Shown here: positions 8,699 through 16,433 of the stretch, piece after piece
Layout of the letters: every line of letters starts with the position of its first letter
Numbering within the stretch: the stretch's first letter is position 1
Source: Pseudomonadota bacterium
GTDB taxonomy: Bacteria > Pseudomonadota > Gammaproteobacteria > GCA-001735895
Length of the DNA stretch: 39,471 nt
Reading direction: 5' to 3'
Assembly (NCBI GenBank): GCA_022566015.1
Contig: JADFJT010000015.1
Coordinates: 1 to 39,471 of the forward strand
Notes under the pieces: generated by a model
The model's input: the letters and a program-made list of their open reading frames with translations, nothing else
Told to the model about the DNA's origin: nothing
Databases searched by the model: none
Position numbers and translations under genes: made by a program

Positions 8699-9000
8699 AA
8701 ATAGTCTACTGGCGTGATATTCCGGGCCAGGTAGTGGTGCGCAAAGGTCGGCGCAGTACGCGTTTGCGTCTTCCCGCAAGATTTTTGAGAGCGATCGAAC
8801 GGGCAGCATATCGCTTGAAGAAACATCAGGAAGATGCCTGGTTTGAGCCGTGGCATGACGTCGAGCAGCCGTTTAAGGGGGATGCAACGGAGCAGGCAAA
8901 CAAGCTTGTCCAGCAACTGAAAGAACACTATTCCGAAGCGGTTCTGGACAAATTAATTCGTGCGAGTGGCAAAGACGATACTCGCACTATAGGCGGCTGA
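8686..9000 (+). CDS. Small basic 'virulence factor'-family protein (PF13769-like)
   Basis: This 104-aa protein begins KIKIVYWRDIPGQVVVRKG, which matches the small family labelled 'virulence factor' in domain databases. Despite the name, its recurrent setting is corrinoid one-carbon clusters. Residues 18-47 are strongly basic (RKGRRSTRLRLPARFLRAIE and onward), and the C-terminal half is helical and more neutral. The start is GTG at 8686, overlapping the DUF1638 stop by 13 bases, so translation is coupled. The function is unknown. A possible role as a partner of the acidic corrinoid protein is my inference from charge and context only. Confidence 0.75.
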   Translation: MAKIKIVYWRDIPGQVVVRKGRRSTRLRLPARFLRAIERAAYRLKKHQEDAWFEPWHDVEQPFKGDATEQANKLVQQLKEHYSEAVLDKLIRASGKDDTRTIGG

Positions 9001-9012
9001 CGGGAGCCATCC

Positions 9013-9480
9013 ATGTACAAGATCCGCCAGTGGTCGGTAACTCATTCGAGAAAACTCGAAGCAATCTACACTGTTTTTGAGGCGATTCTTGTCGGCCTAC
9101 ATCCATTGTTTAACTTGATCGGATACGAACGTCTGGAAAAACCGGTGCGAATAGTCGAGAAGTTTTTCAAAGGGCTGATGTTCGATTGCCAGATGTGCGG
9201 ACAATGCGCATTGAGTTCTACAGGTATGTCCTGTCCAATGAATTGCCCGAAATCAATTCGCAATGGTCCCTGTGGCGGCGTGCGACTCGATGGTCATTGC
9301 GAAGTAAAGCCTGAGATGCGTTGTGTCTGGATCGAAGCCTGGCGCGGCAGCCAGCAAATGCGAAAAAGCGATGCGATTCACAGGGTACAGGTGCCGGTTA
9401 ATTTCAGCTACCAGGACAGTTCCTCCTGGTTGCGGGTCGTCAGAAATGAAATGGCTGTGCATGATAGTGAGATAGCCTGA
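9013..9480 (+). CDS. Cys-rich MetV-like protein (MTHFR C-terminal domain family)
   Basis: The 155-aa protein matches the 'methylene-THF reductase C-terminal' family that includes MetV of acetogens. It has eight cysteines in a conserved pattern: Cys59, 62 and 65 (CQMCGQC), Cys74, Cys78, Cys87 within NGPCGG, Cys96 and Cys104. These can bind Fe-S clusters or zinc. In MetVF-type enzymes this subunit accompanies the flavin-containing MetF subunit and connects it to other electron carriers. Here its TGA overlaps the ATG of the metF-like gene by one base, a strong sign of a complex. GGGAG lies six bases before the ATG. Which electron carrier it contacts is unknown. Confidence 0.88.
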   Translation: MYKIRQWSVTHSRKLEAIYTVFEAILVGLHPLFNLIGYERLEKPVRIVEKFFKGLMFDCQMCGQCALSSTGMSCPMNCPKSIRNGPCGGVRLDGHCEVKPEMRCVWIEAWRGSQQMRKSDAIHRVQVPVNFSYQDSSSWLRVVRNEMAVHDSEIA

Positions 9481-10472
9481 TGATAGCGTTCGAAAAATTG
9501 AATCCAGCCGAACCCCTGTCTGTATTAGAAGGTCATGTGTCGAGAGGCCGATTCGAGCGTTTGCTAAAATCGGGATATTTCGCAGTGACCGCAGAACTGG
9601 CGCCACCCGATTCTGCGCTTGCCGAGGATGTCTACGAGCGTGCCCGGATATTTGACGGTTATGTCGATGGAATGAACGCAACCGATGGCTCGGGCGCTAA
9701 TTGCCACATGTCTAGTGTGGCGATGTGTGCATTGTTAATCGGTGCTGGCTATTCACCGATCATGCAAATTTCGTGTCGCGACAAGAACCGAATCGCGATA
9801 CAGGGAGACGTGCTCGGTGCGGCCGCAATGGGGGTGTGCAATGTTCTATGCCTGAGCGGAGATGGCGTGCAAGTGGGTGACCACCCGGAAGCCAAGCCGG
9901 TGTTTGACCTGGACAGTATCTCCTTACTGAACGCGATCAAAACTATGCGTGACGAGTCAAAATTTATGAGCGGGCGTCCAATCACTACGCCCCCAAAGAT
10001 GTTTCTTGGTGCAGCGGAAAATCCATCTGCTCCGCCGATCGATTTTCGACCCTATCGACTCGCGAATAAAATTGCCGCCGGGGCGGATTTTATTCAGACG
10101 CAGTATATTTTTGATGTGCCACAGCTTAAAGAATTTATGTCGCGGGCGGGCGATATGGGCTTACTGGAGAAATGTTTTATTTTACCCGGCGTTGGTCCAC
10201 TCGCGTCTGCCAGAACCGCGACCTGGATCCGCGATAATGTGCCGGGTATTTATATCCCGGATCATATTATCGAACGCCTCGCGGGTGCGGAAAATCCTAA
10301 ACAAGAAGGTCAGAATATCTGTGTTGAATTGATGCAACAGATTCGCGAAATACCGGGCGTTAGCGGTATTCACGTGATGGCCTATCGGCAGGAGCAGGCG
10401 GTTCCGGATATTATCCAGCGGTCCGGCGTGCTTGATGGTCGCAAACCCTGGTATCCGGGCTGTGAGGATTAG
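9480..10472 (+). CDS. Methylenetetrahydrofolate reductase-family protein (MetF-like)
   Basis: This 330-aa TIM-barrel flavoprotein interconverts 5,10-methylene-THF and 5-methyl-THF. Visible hallmarks are the catalytic-type Glu39 in AVTAELAPP, DGMNATDG, the CRDKNR element, NVLCLSGD and FIQTQYIFD. The stop and start codons of the preceding MetV-like gene and this gene share one base, so the two are translationally coupled. In a demethylation pathway it would run in the oxidative direction, turning methyl-THF into methylene-THF (inference). It is more like the MetVF-type subunit than the stand-alone E. coli enzyme because of the partner gene. A 59-base gap separates it from the methyltransferase. 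Confidence 0.9.
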   Translation: MIAFEKLNPAEPLSVLEGHVSRGRFERLLKSGYFAVTAELAPPDSALAEDVYERARIFDGYVDGMNATDGSGANCHMSSVAMCALLIGAGYSPIMQISCRDKNRIAIQGDVLGAAAMGVCNVLCLSGDGVQVGDHPEAKPVFDLDSISLLNAIKTMRDESKFMSGRPITTPPKMFLGAAENPSAPPIDFRPYRLANKIAAGADFIQTQYIFDVPQLKEFMSRAGDMGLLEKCFILPGVGPLASARTATWIRDNVPGIYIPDHIIERLAGAENPKQEGQNICVELMQQIREIPGVSGIHVMAYRQEQAVPDIIQRSGVLDGRKPWYPGCED

Positions 10473-10531
10473 TCAGGCAATGATCGAGAGCAAACTTTCC
10501 AATTTAAACCAGTATACCCCGAGGGCACTCT

Positions 10532-11446
10532 ATGACCGAAACGGTTGTCAGCTCTGCTACTAAAGAATTAGTCATTGGCTTCGATCGTCCGTTCGTGATT
10601 ATCGGCGAACGAATCAATCCGACCGGTCGGAAAATTATGGCCGAGGAAATGAAAAATGGCGACTATAGCCGCGTCGAGGCCGATGCGATAGCCCAGGTTC
10701 AGGCGGGTGCGCACATGCTCGATGTGAATGCGGGCATTCCGCTTGCTGACGAGCCTCGTATTCTGGCAGAGGCTATTCAACTGGTGCAAAGCCTCACCGA
10801 TGTGCCGCTCAGTATCGACTCGTCGATCATCGAAGCACTGGAGTCGGGGCTTTCGGTATACCAGGGTAAAGCTCTGGTGAATTCGGTGACCGGAGAAGAC
10901 GAGAGTCTCGATCGAGTACTTCCACTGATTAAAAAATACGGTGCAGCAGTGGTGGCGATTTCGAACGATGAAACCGGCATTTCCGAGGATATTAATGTTC
11001 GTTTTAAGGTAGCGGAAAAAATAGTAAATCGAGCATCGGACTATGGCATTCCTGCCTGTGACGTCGTGGTCGACCCGCTGGTGATGCCAATCGGTGCGAT
11101 TAATACAGCCGGTAGAGAAGTGTTGAAATTAATCCACCGTCTGCGTACTGAATTAAAAGTCAATACCACTTGCGGTGCATCGAATATCAGCTTTGGCCTG
11201 CCTAACCGCAACGGATTTAACGGGGCCTTTATCAGTATGGCGATTCAGGCAGGCATGACCTCGGCAATTACCAATCCATTACACTCAGAAGTGATTGCGG
11301 CCAGTATGGGTGCGGACGTGATGTTGGGTAAAGATCCAGATTGTGGACGCTGGATTAAACAGTTCCGCGAACCCCTGCCCGAAGGAGCGATTGCTCGAGG
11401 TACCGGGCGCAGAGCAGGGCGCAGACGCCGCGCAGCAGTAGGATAA
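10532..11446 (+). CDS. Methyl-THF:corrinoid methyltransferase (pterin-binding, AcsE/MtvA-like)
   Basis: This 304-aa protein of the dihydropteroate-synthase-like TIM-barrel family transfers the methyl group between corrinoid protein and tetrahydrofolate. Motifs are GERINPTG (25-32), LDVNAG (63-68), SIDSS (94-98), NSVTGE, and NTTCGASNISFGLPNR (211-226), the last containing the conserved Asn that contacts the pterin. The C-terminus is odd: RGTGRRAGRRRRAAVG, an Arg-rich tail beyond the barrel. GAGG at 10521-10524 supports the ATG. The upstream MetF-like and downstream RACo-like genes fit methyl entry into the folate pool. Confidence 0.92.
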   Translation: MTETVVSSATKELVIGFDRPFVIIGERINPTGRKIMAEEMKNGDYSRVEADAIAQVQAGAHMLDVNAGIPLADEPRILAEAIQLVQSLTDVPLSIDSSIIEALESGLSVYQGKALVNSVTGEDESLDRVLPLIKKYGAAVVAISNDETGISEDINVRFKVAEKIVNRASDYGIPACDVVVDPLVMPIGAINTAGREVLKLIHRLRTELKVNTTCGASNISFGLPNRNGFNGAFISMAIQAGMTSAITNPLHSEVIAASMGADVMLGKDPDCGRWIKQFREPLPEGAIARGTGRRAGRRRRAAVG

Positions 11447-11450
11447 TTAT

Positions 11451-11603
11451 ATGTGGGGGTCTCTAGTTAATTGGATTTATTCGGCAGAGCAAGGAAGCAC
11501 CGCGCGCAAGATCGAAGTGTATGCGAAAATACATGAGGATCTGAGCACCGGGGTGAGGCAGCATTCGTGGGAAACGACAATAGATAGAAACCTCCAGAAA
11601 TGA
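11451..11603 (+). CDS. Small 50-aa ORF between methyltransferase and reactivase genes
   Basis: This unrecognised 50-codon ORF starts MWGSLVNWIYSAEQGSTARK and ends RNLQK. It has a good ribosome binding site: AGGA ends at about 11443, next to the upstream stop. Its TGA overlaps the ATG of the RACo-like gene as ATGA (11600-11603). The RACo-like gene itself lacks a clear Shine-Dalgarno sequence, so this ORF may deliver ribosomes to it. It could be a real small protein, with a hydrophobic aromatic N-terminus and a charged helical body, or a translated coupling leader. No homolog is known to me. Confidence 0.55.
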   Translation: MWGSLVNWIYSAEQGSTARKIEVYAKIHEDLSTGVRQHSWETTIDRNLQK

Positions 11604-13621
11604 GCGACGAAGTAAGCATATTATTCATGCCCTCGGGATTGAGGGGGCGAGTCCAGATTGGAACTTCAGTGCTACAGGCGGCGCAACGCCTGGGCGTGGA
11701 TCTGGAATCCATTTGTGGTGGTCAGGGAAAGTGTCGAAAATGCCAGGTGTCGCCTCAGGAGGGAGAGTTCCCCAAACACGGTATAACCTCGCGCCTCGAG
11801 CACCTGTCCGAATTTACCGAAACCGAACGTCACCACCAGGCTAAGAATCGGCTCAAGGAAGGTCGGCGCCTCGGATGCAATGCTCGCATTCTTGGCGACC
11901 TGGTCATCGATGTCCCAGAAGAAAGCCAGCATCACGCACACCATATTTCCAAGGCCGTGACAGCTTACGATATTCAGGTGCAACCGGCGCTGCGCCTGTA
12001 TACCGTTACCTTGCCAGAGCCTGATATGCACGCCCCACTATCGGATAAACGACGACTGCAACAGGCACTCGTACAGGACTTCGATCTACCAACACTGGAT
12101 TGCGAAATGTCGCAAATCCGCCTAATACAAAAAGCACTCGAAAAATCAGGGCGTTGCATCACCGCAGCGGTATATCAGCACGAACAGATTATTGGCATCT
12201 GGCCGGGAGAAAAAAAGAAAGCCTACGGGCTCGCCATTGATCTCGGTTCTACCACTATTGCGGCCCAATTGTGCGACCTGGATAGTGGAGAAGTGATAGC
12301 GACTGCGGATACGATGAATCCACAGATTCGCTTTGGCGAAGATTTAATGAGCCGAGTTTCTTATGTGATGATGAACGAAGGCGGTGATGTGGCGCTGACG
12401 ACTGTGGTACGCGAGGCATTCAACCTACTTGCCAAACGCGCGGCTAAATCAGCCGGCATTGCGCTGGACGAAATTCTAGATATGACTGTGGTGGCGAACC
12501 CGATTATGCACCATCTGTTTCTCGGAATCGATCCGACACCACTGGGGACTGCGCCATTTACCCTCGCCACCGATCAAACTACTGTGGTGCGTGCTGCAGA
12601 CCTCGATATTTACTTGCACCCGGAATCCCGAATATGTGTTTTACCCTGTATAGCAGGTCACATCGGTGCCGATACCGCTGGTATGATTTTAGCCGAGCGT
12701 CCAGACCTGGCTGAAGAATATGTTTTGCTGGTAGACGTAGGTACCAACGCCGAGATTGTACTCGGCAACCGAAATCGCTTGCTAGCGGCATCGAGTCCAA
12801 CCGGGCCCGCGTTCGAAGGTGCGCAAATTAGCGCGGGCCAGCGCGCTGCGCCCGGGGCAATTGAGCGGGTTCGTATAGACCCTGAAACACTGGAGCCAAA
12901 GTTTCGGGTGATCGGTTGCGAGGTCTGGTCTGATGACCCAGAATTCGCGCAGAAAAGTGCCAATGTCGGGGTCAGCGGAATATGTGGTTCTGGCATTATC
13001 GAAGTAATTGCAGAGATGTTTTTGGCCGGGATCATCGACCAGGACGGTGTAATCGGTCTGGTAGAAGGCAAGGATAGTAGCCGCGTGGCACTCGATGGTC
13101 GAACTTATTCTTACCTGTTGTACGAAGGTGACAAAACCCTGCGGGTGACGCAAAATGATGTGCGCGCGATCCAACTCGGCAAGGCTGCTTTGCATGCGGG
13201 AACGCGCTTATTGTTCGACCGCATGGGCATTACCAAGGTAGATCGGATTGGATTTGCAGGCGCGTTTGGCAGCCATATCGATGTCAAATACGCGATGGTG
13301 TTGGGCCTGATCCCGGATTGTAAGCTGGAAAATGTCGGCTCGGTTGGCAATGCGGCAGGTACCGGTGCGCGCATCGCATTGTTAAATATGCCCTCACGCA
13401 TCGAGATCGGTGAAATACTGCCCAAAGTGGAAAAAATAGAAACCGCGCTCGAACCAAAGTTTCAGGAATATTTCATCGAAGCGATGGCGCTACCCCACAA
13501 AGTCGATAAATACGAAGAACTATCCAAGGTGGTAAAGATTCCGCCGCCGAAACCCAAAGCCGAAAGTGATAGGGCAAACGGTAGTAAACGCAAGTCCCGC
13601 AGGCGACGTAAGCAGGTTTAA
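11600..13621 (+). CDS. Corrinoid reactivating protein (RACo/RamA-like, ferredoxin plus ASKHA domain)
   Basis: This 673-aa protein reactivates accidentally oxidised Co(II) corrinoid using ATP. The N-terminal [2Fe-2S] ferredoxin domain has Cys39, Cys45, Cys48 and Cys93 (ICGGQGKCRKC and LGCNARI). A linker precedes the ASKHA ATPase domain (DUF4445), starting with GLAIDLGSTTIAAQL and including LLVDVGTNAEIVLGN, CGSGIIEVIAEM and GFAGAFGSHID. The C-terminus is a basic tail (KRKSRRRRKQV) not needed by the fold. The start overlaps the small ORF stop as ATGA. It is the last gene of the operon, followed by a hairpin. The physiological electron donor is not encoded here. Confidence 0.93.
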   Translation: MSDEVSILFMPSGLRGRVQIGTSVLQAAQRLGVDLESICGGQGKCRKCQVSPQEGEFPKHGITSRLEHLSEFTETERHHQAKNRLKEGRRLGCNARILGDLVIDVPEESQHHAHHISKAVTAYDIQVQPALRLYTVTLPEPDMHAPLSDKRRLQQALVQDFDLPTLDCEMSQIRLIQKALEKSGRCITAAVYQHEQIIGIWPGEKKKAYGLAIDLGSTTIAAQLCDLDSGEVIATADTMNPQIRFGEDLMSRVSYVMMNEGGDVALTTVVREAFNLLAKRAAKSAGIALDEILDMTVVANPIMHHLFLGIDPTPLGTAPFTLATDQTTVVRAADLDIYLHPESRICVLPCIAGHIGADTAGMILAERPDLAEEYVLLVDVGTNAEIVLGNRNRLLAASSPTGPAFEGAQISAGQRAAPGAIERVRIDPETLEPKFRVIGCEVWSDDPEFAQKSANVGVSGICGSGIIEVIAEMFLAGIIDQDGVIGLVEGKDSSRVALDGRTYSYLLYEGDKTLRVTQNDVRAIQLGKAALHAGTRLLFDRMGITKVDRIGFAGAFGSHIDVKYAMVLGLIPDCKLENVGSVGNAAGTGARIALLNMPSRIEIGEILPKVEKIETALEPKFQEYFIEAMALPHKVDKYEELSKVVKIPPPKPKAESDRANGSKRKSRRRRKQV

Positions 13622-13625
13622 TTTT

Positions 13626-13646
13626 CCCTCTCCCTCTGGGCGAGGG
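13626..13646. terminator. Hairpin between convergent genes
   Basis: CCCTCTCCC (13626-13634), a TCT loop and GGGCGAGGG (13638-13646) form a nine-base stem with one mismatch. It sits in the 35-base gap between the convergent RACo-like and GlxA-family genes and could terminate both. It belongs to the same dispersed CCCTCTCC palindrome type as 23938-23960. There is no long T-run. Confidence 0.45.
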
Positions 13647-13656
13647 GCTACCTTAT

Positions 13657-14667
13657 CTAACTCGCCAGGCCCGCTGCAGGTACGTCCTGCGCCTGCGAGT
13701 TTTGCAATTTACGGCGCTCATCGCGCGGTGGAATACCGTACATGTCGCGGTAACATTTGCTGAAATGGGGTGCCGAAATAAATCCGCAGGCGAGTGCGAT
13801 ATCGACGATGGACTTGCTAGTCTGGAGTAGTAACAGGCGTGCGCGGTTCAGGCGCAAATTCAGGTAGTAACGGGTTGGGACGCAGTTCAAATGTTTCTGG
13901 AACAATCGCTCGAGTTGCCTGCAGGAAATACCCACGTAATTGGATAACTCGTTAAGACCGATCGGCTCTTCCAGATTAGCTTCCATCAGTGTAACTGCCT
14001 CGGTGAGCTTCGGTTGATTGGCACCGAGGTGTAATTGCAGGGGTATGCGCTGGCGATCGTCGGTTCCGCGAATACGTTCGCACATGAATTGCTCGGATAT
14101 TTTTGCAGCCAGTTTTGGCCCGTGGCGATCGGTGATTAGTTTGAGCATCATATCAAGAGAAGACTGTCCGCCAGCGCAGGTAATTCGATCACGATCGAAC
14201 TGAAATAAATCGTCTGAAAATTGCGCGTTTGGGAATTCTTCGCGTGCGCTGGCTATATTTTCCCAGTGTATCGTGCACTTGTATCCATCGAGCAAACCAG
14301 CGCGTGCGAGCAGATAGCTGCCGGTGCATAGTGCGCCGAGGATAATACGGCGTTTTGCTATTTTGCGTATCGCGAACTGGAACGACTTATTCCAGCTATC
14401 TGAAATATCGACGCCACCACAAACGAAGAATATTGAAACATTGCTCACCGAATCGATGCCGAAGTCTGGGGTGATTTCGATCCCGTTGCTGGCCTTTATC
14501 GGCAGTCCATCGATGCTATAAATAGACCAGGTATAGAGTGTTGACTGGGCCGCCCGGTTAGCCATACGCAAACACTCGATGGCCGAGGTGAAAGCTATCA
14601 TCGAATAGTTGTGGACTAGCAGGAAGCCGAAATGATCAGGTTTCACTTCGGTGTTTTTTTCACTCAT
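13657..14667 (-). CDS. GlxA-family transcriptional regulator (GbdR/CdhR-like)
   Basis: This 336-aa protein has an N-terminal DJ-1/PfpI-like ligand domain (HFGFLLVHNYSMIAFTSAIECLRMANR, then GALCTGSYLLARAGLLDGYKCTIHWEN). The C-terminal AraC-type domain has two HTH motifs, near LNELSNYVGISCRQLERLFQKHL and IVDIALACGFISAPHFSKCYRDMYG. Regulators of this subfamily in Pseudomonas (GbdR, CdhR) sense glycine betaine, dimethylglycine or carnitine. The start at 14667 (MSEKNTEVKPDHF) is preferred over an upstream TTG at 14733. It faces the corrinoid operon and shares strand with the mttB-like gene, so control of methylamine catabolism is the likely job (inference). Confidence 0.9.
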   Translation of the reverse strand: MSEKNTEVKPDHFGFLLVHNYSMIAFTSAIECLRMANRAAQSTLYTWSIYSIDGLPIKASNGIEITPDFGIDSVSNVSIFFVCGGVDISDSWNKSFQFAIRKIAKRRIILGALCTGSYLLARAGLLDGYKCTIHWENIASAREEFPNAQFSDDLFQFDRDRITCAGGQSSLDMMLKLITDRHGPKLAAKISEQFMCERIRGTDDRQRIPLQLHLGANQPKLTEAVTLMEANLEEPIGLNELSNYVGISCRQLERLFQKHLNCVPTRYYLNLRLNRARLLLLQTSKSIVDIALACGFISAPHFSKCYRDMYGIPPRDERRKLQNSQAQDVPAAGLAS

Positions 14668-14993
14668 AGGCGAACTACAGGCTTTTATGCGACCAAACCC
14701 AAATAATTTGATCAATATATGACCAGGGACCAATAAAATACTAGTCGGTAATTCATGCTATTGCACGAAATATTTAAAATTGTGAATGGTAGTAGCCTTA
14801 TTACGGCGGCATTTTGCTTGAAAAATAGACTGCAGGTTGTCCTCTTGCCAAAGTGCTAGATTCAGTCACCAGCCTAATATAACCGAATGAATGAATCTGC
14901 GAGATGCGTCTCACAGATCCGCTATTGAATGGCGGGATCAGAGCCGGTGGTAATTTCTCTATCACCCCTCCATTTGTGCGTGGCTGGAAATTC
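14668..14993. other. Non-coding gap upstream of the GlxA-family gene
   Basis: About 326 bases lie between the regulator's start and the 3' end of the cupin pseudogene. A plus-strand frame at 14904-15131 is open, but it runs antisense to the pseudogene and has no recognisable protein pattern. The region presumably carries the regulator's promoter. No clear promoter, repeat or RNA was identified. Confidence 0.4.
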
Positions 14994-15405
14994 TCACTCC
15001 TCTGGAACCATCAAGGGTTTGCCAGGGTCACCTATCTGAAAGATTATAGCTTCCAGGTCGTCGGATGCGCTTGCATTTCTACCCACCATCGCTACTTTCG
15101 GGGAAAAAATATCCCGCCTTATAGAGGGTAAATTGACCATTCATATCCACGGTAAGCTCGCCCGCGACCACGTACACATAGAAAGCTCCAGGATGCGTGC
15201 GTATGCTTGGGGGTAGCAAATCCAGGTGGGCCCGATAAGCGAACTATTATTATTTCTTTCCCCGCTATACCAGGGAGAGGAGCCTGGTATATTTTTCCAA
15301 CACCGCTTTCCGCCCGGTTTCGTGAGCATTTACTGCCTGGAAACTCACTATTCCAGTCATTATTAATGAAGCCAGCACGATTTTGATAATACTAATTAAT
15401 TTCGT
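14994..15405 (-). pseudogene. Decayed secreted cupin-domain protein
   Basis: Reading the minus strand, AGGAG (15416-15412) precedes KLISIIKIVLASLIMTG and then FQAVNAHE, a clear signal peptide, but the expected start triplet at 15405-15403 is ACG. The protein then breaks three times. A shift near 15290-15275 leads to PGIAGKEIIIVRLSG and PKHTH. A one-base shift near 15197 leads to HPGAFYVYVVAGELTVDMNG, the cupin metal-site motif. A shift near 15080 leads to RNASASDDLEAIIFQIGD and VPEE, with TGA at 14996-14994. Together they make one short periplasmic cupin of about 130 aa. It lies downstream of the SAM methyltransferase on the same strand. Confidence 0.8.
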
Positions 15406-15482
15406 TTATTTCTCCTATATTTGGGTGCCATAGTGCACCTGTAGTTTTGTATACAGCATTAAACGTAATAAGTTTGGGTCTT

Positions 15483-16316
15483 TCATCGGCTTTTTTGCGC
15501 AATCATTTCTATGGGTGCTATGAAATTGGTAGCGATATTTTCAACCATGTTTTTGACTTTCTCAGCAGTGGATTCCTGCATCAGAACATGCAGTCCGAGA
15601 GGTGGTGGATTAACATTAGCGGCTAATTTTGCTTTTAACTGGTTGAAAAATTCAAGCGCGAATTCTCGTCGGTTATTCTCTTTAGTGACTTTAAATCCGG
15701 CTTTATCCAGTGTTCGCCTGTATTCATCGGGTGACGCTAAACGGCTGGTAGTGGCTGCTGTGGCCCAGGGCACCGGATAGGACAGTTCACCCGCATTAAC
15801 CTGCATAACATCATAAACGCCGAAACAGGCGCCTGGGCGTAACACACGATAAATCTCGGTAAAAAGTTTCTCTTTATCCTCGATATTCATACCGACGTGC
15901 AACATTAAAGCACCATCGAATGATTCATCTCCGAACGGCATAGAAAGTGCGCTTCCCTGGTGAAGGGTGATTTGATTATCGAGACCGACCCAGGAACAAA
16001 GGGTATTTCCGACCCTGATATATTCCTCGGTTAAATCGATTCCAGTCACACGGCTATTAAGCTGGTTTGCTATCAGCCGTGATGTGCCGCCCAGACCACA
16101 GCCAACATCAAGAATATGATCAGGGTAAGAAAAATTTAGCTGGTCTAGTAAATTGGCGGTCGCAATGCGTCCACCCGTATGAAATTCGTCAATCGGACCG
16201 AGGTCGTCTACTGTTACATTATCGGTTGTTTTACCCAGTTTGGTAATTGCCGCTTCGATTACCCCCATTAAATTTCCGTGGGTATAGTGCTCTGAAACGG
16301 CATTTTCATAAGACAT
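15483..16316 (-). CDS. Class I SAM-dependent methyltransferase
   Basis: This 277-aa methyltransferase has motif I as ILDVGCGLGGTSRLIA, then TGIDLTEEYI, a motif around FDGALMLHVGMNIEDKE, and a RVLRPGACFGVYDVM motif. Before the Rossmann core is DEFHTGGRIATANLL, typical of the sarcosine/dimethylglycine- and tocopherol-type methyltransferase branch. The substrate is unknown. The start at 16316 (MSYENAVSEHYTHG), with AAGAG upstream, is chosen over a TTG at 16358. It lies 117 bases downstream of the mttB-like gene on the same strand. A methyl-adding enzyme next to a methyl-removing one is odd. It may act on a different amine or on a pathway intermediate. Confidence 0.88.
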   Translation of the reverse strand: MSYENAVSEHYTHGNLMGVIEAAITKLGKTTDNVTVDDLGPIDEFHTGGRIATANLLDQLNFSYPDHILDVGCGLGGTSRLIANQLNSRVTGIDLTEEYIRVGNTLCSWVGLDNQITLHQGSALSMPFGDESFDGALMLHVGMNIEDKEKLFTEIYRVLRPGACFGVYDVMQVNAGELSYPVPWATAATTSRLASPDEYRRTLDKAGFKVTKENNRREFALEFFNQLKAKLAANVNPPPLGLHVLMQESTAEKVKNMVENIATNFIAPIEMIAQKSR

Positions 16317-16433
16317 ATTCAATCTCTTTATAGCCTTTACTACCGCCGAAATCGCCAACCCGGATGAAATTAAAAGACTCGAACAGGGGGCCTACTCTAA
16401 TGTCCTCTCGATCACACTGATCGCGGCAATCGT

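Noticed and set aside
11451-11599. Reading this gap as non-coding leader only
   Set aside because: The continuous 50-codon frame with ribosome binding site and ATGA coupling made a coding interpretation more likely.
14904-15131. 75-aa plus-strand ORF
   Set aside because: It runs antisense to the cupin pseudogene and has no domain pattern or ribosome binding site.
15141-15329. 62-aa minus-strand ORF
   Set aside because: It is an accidental frame through the middle of the decayed cupin gene. The true frames before and after it give the cupin sequence.
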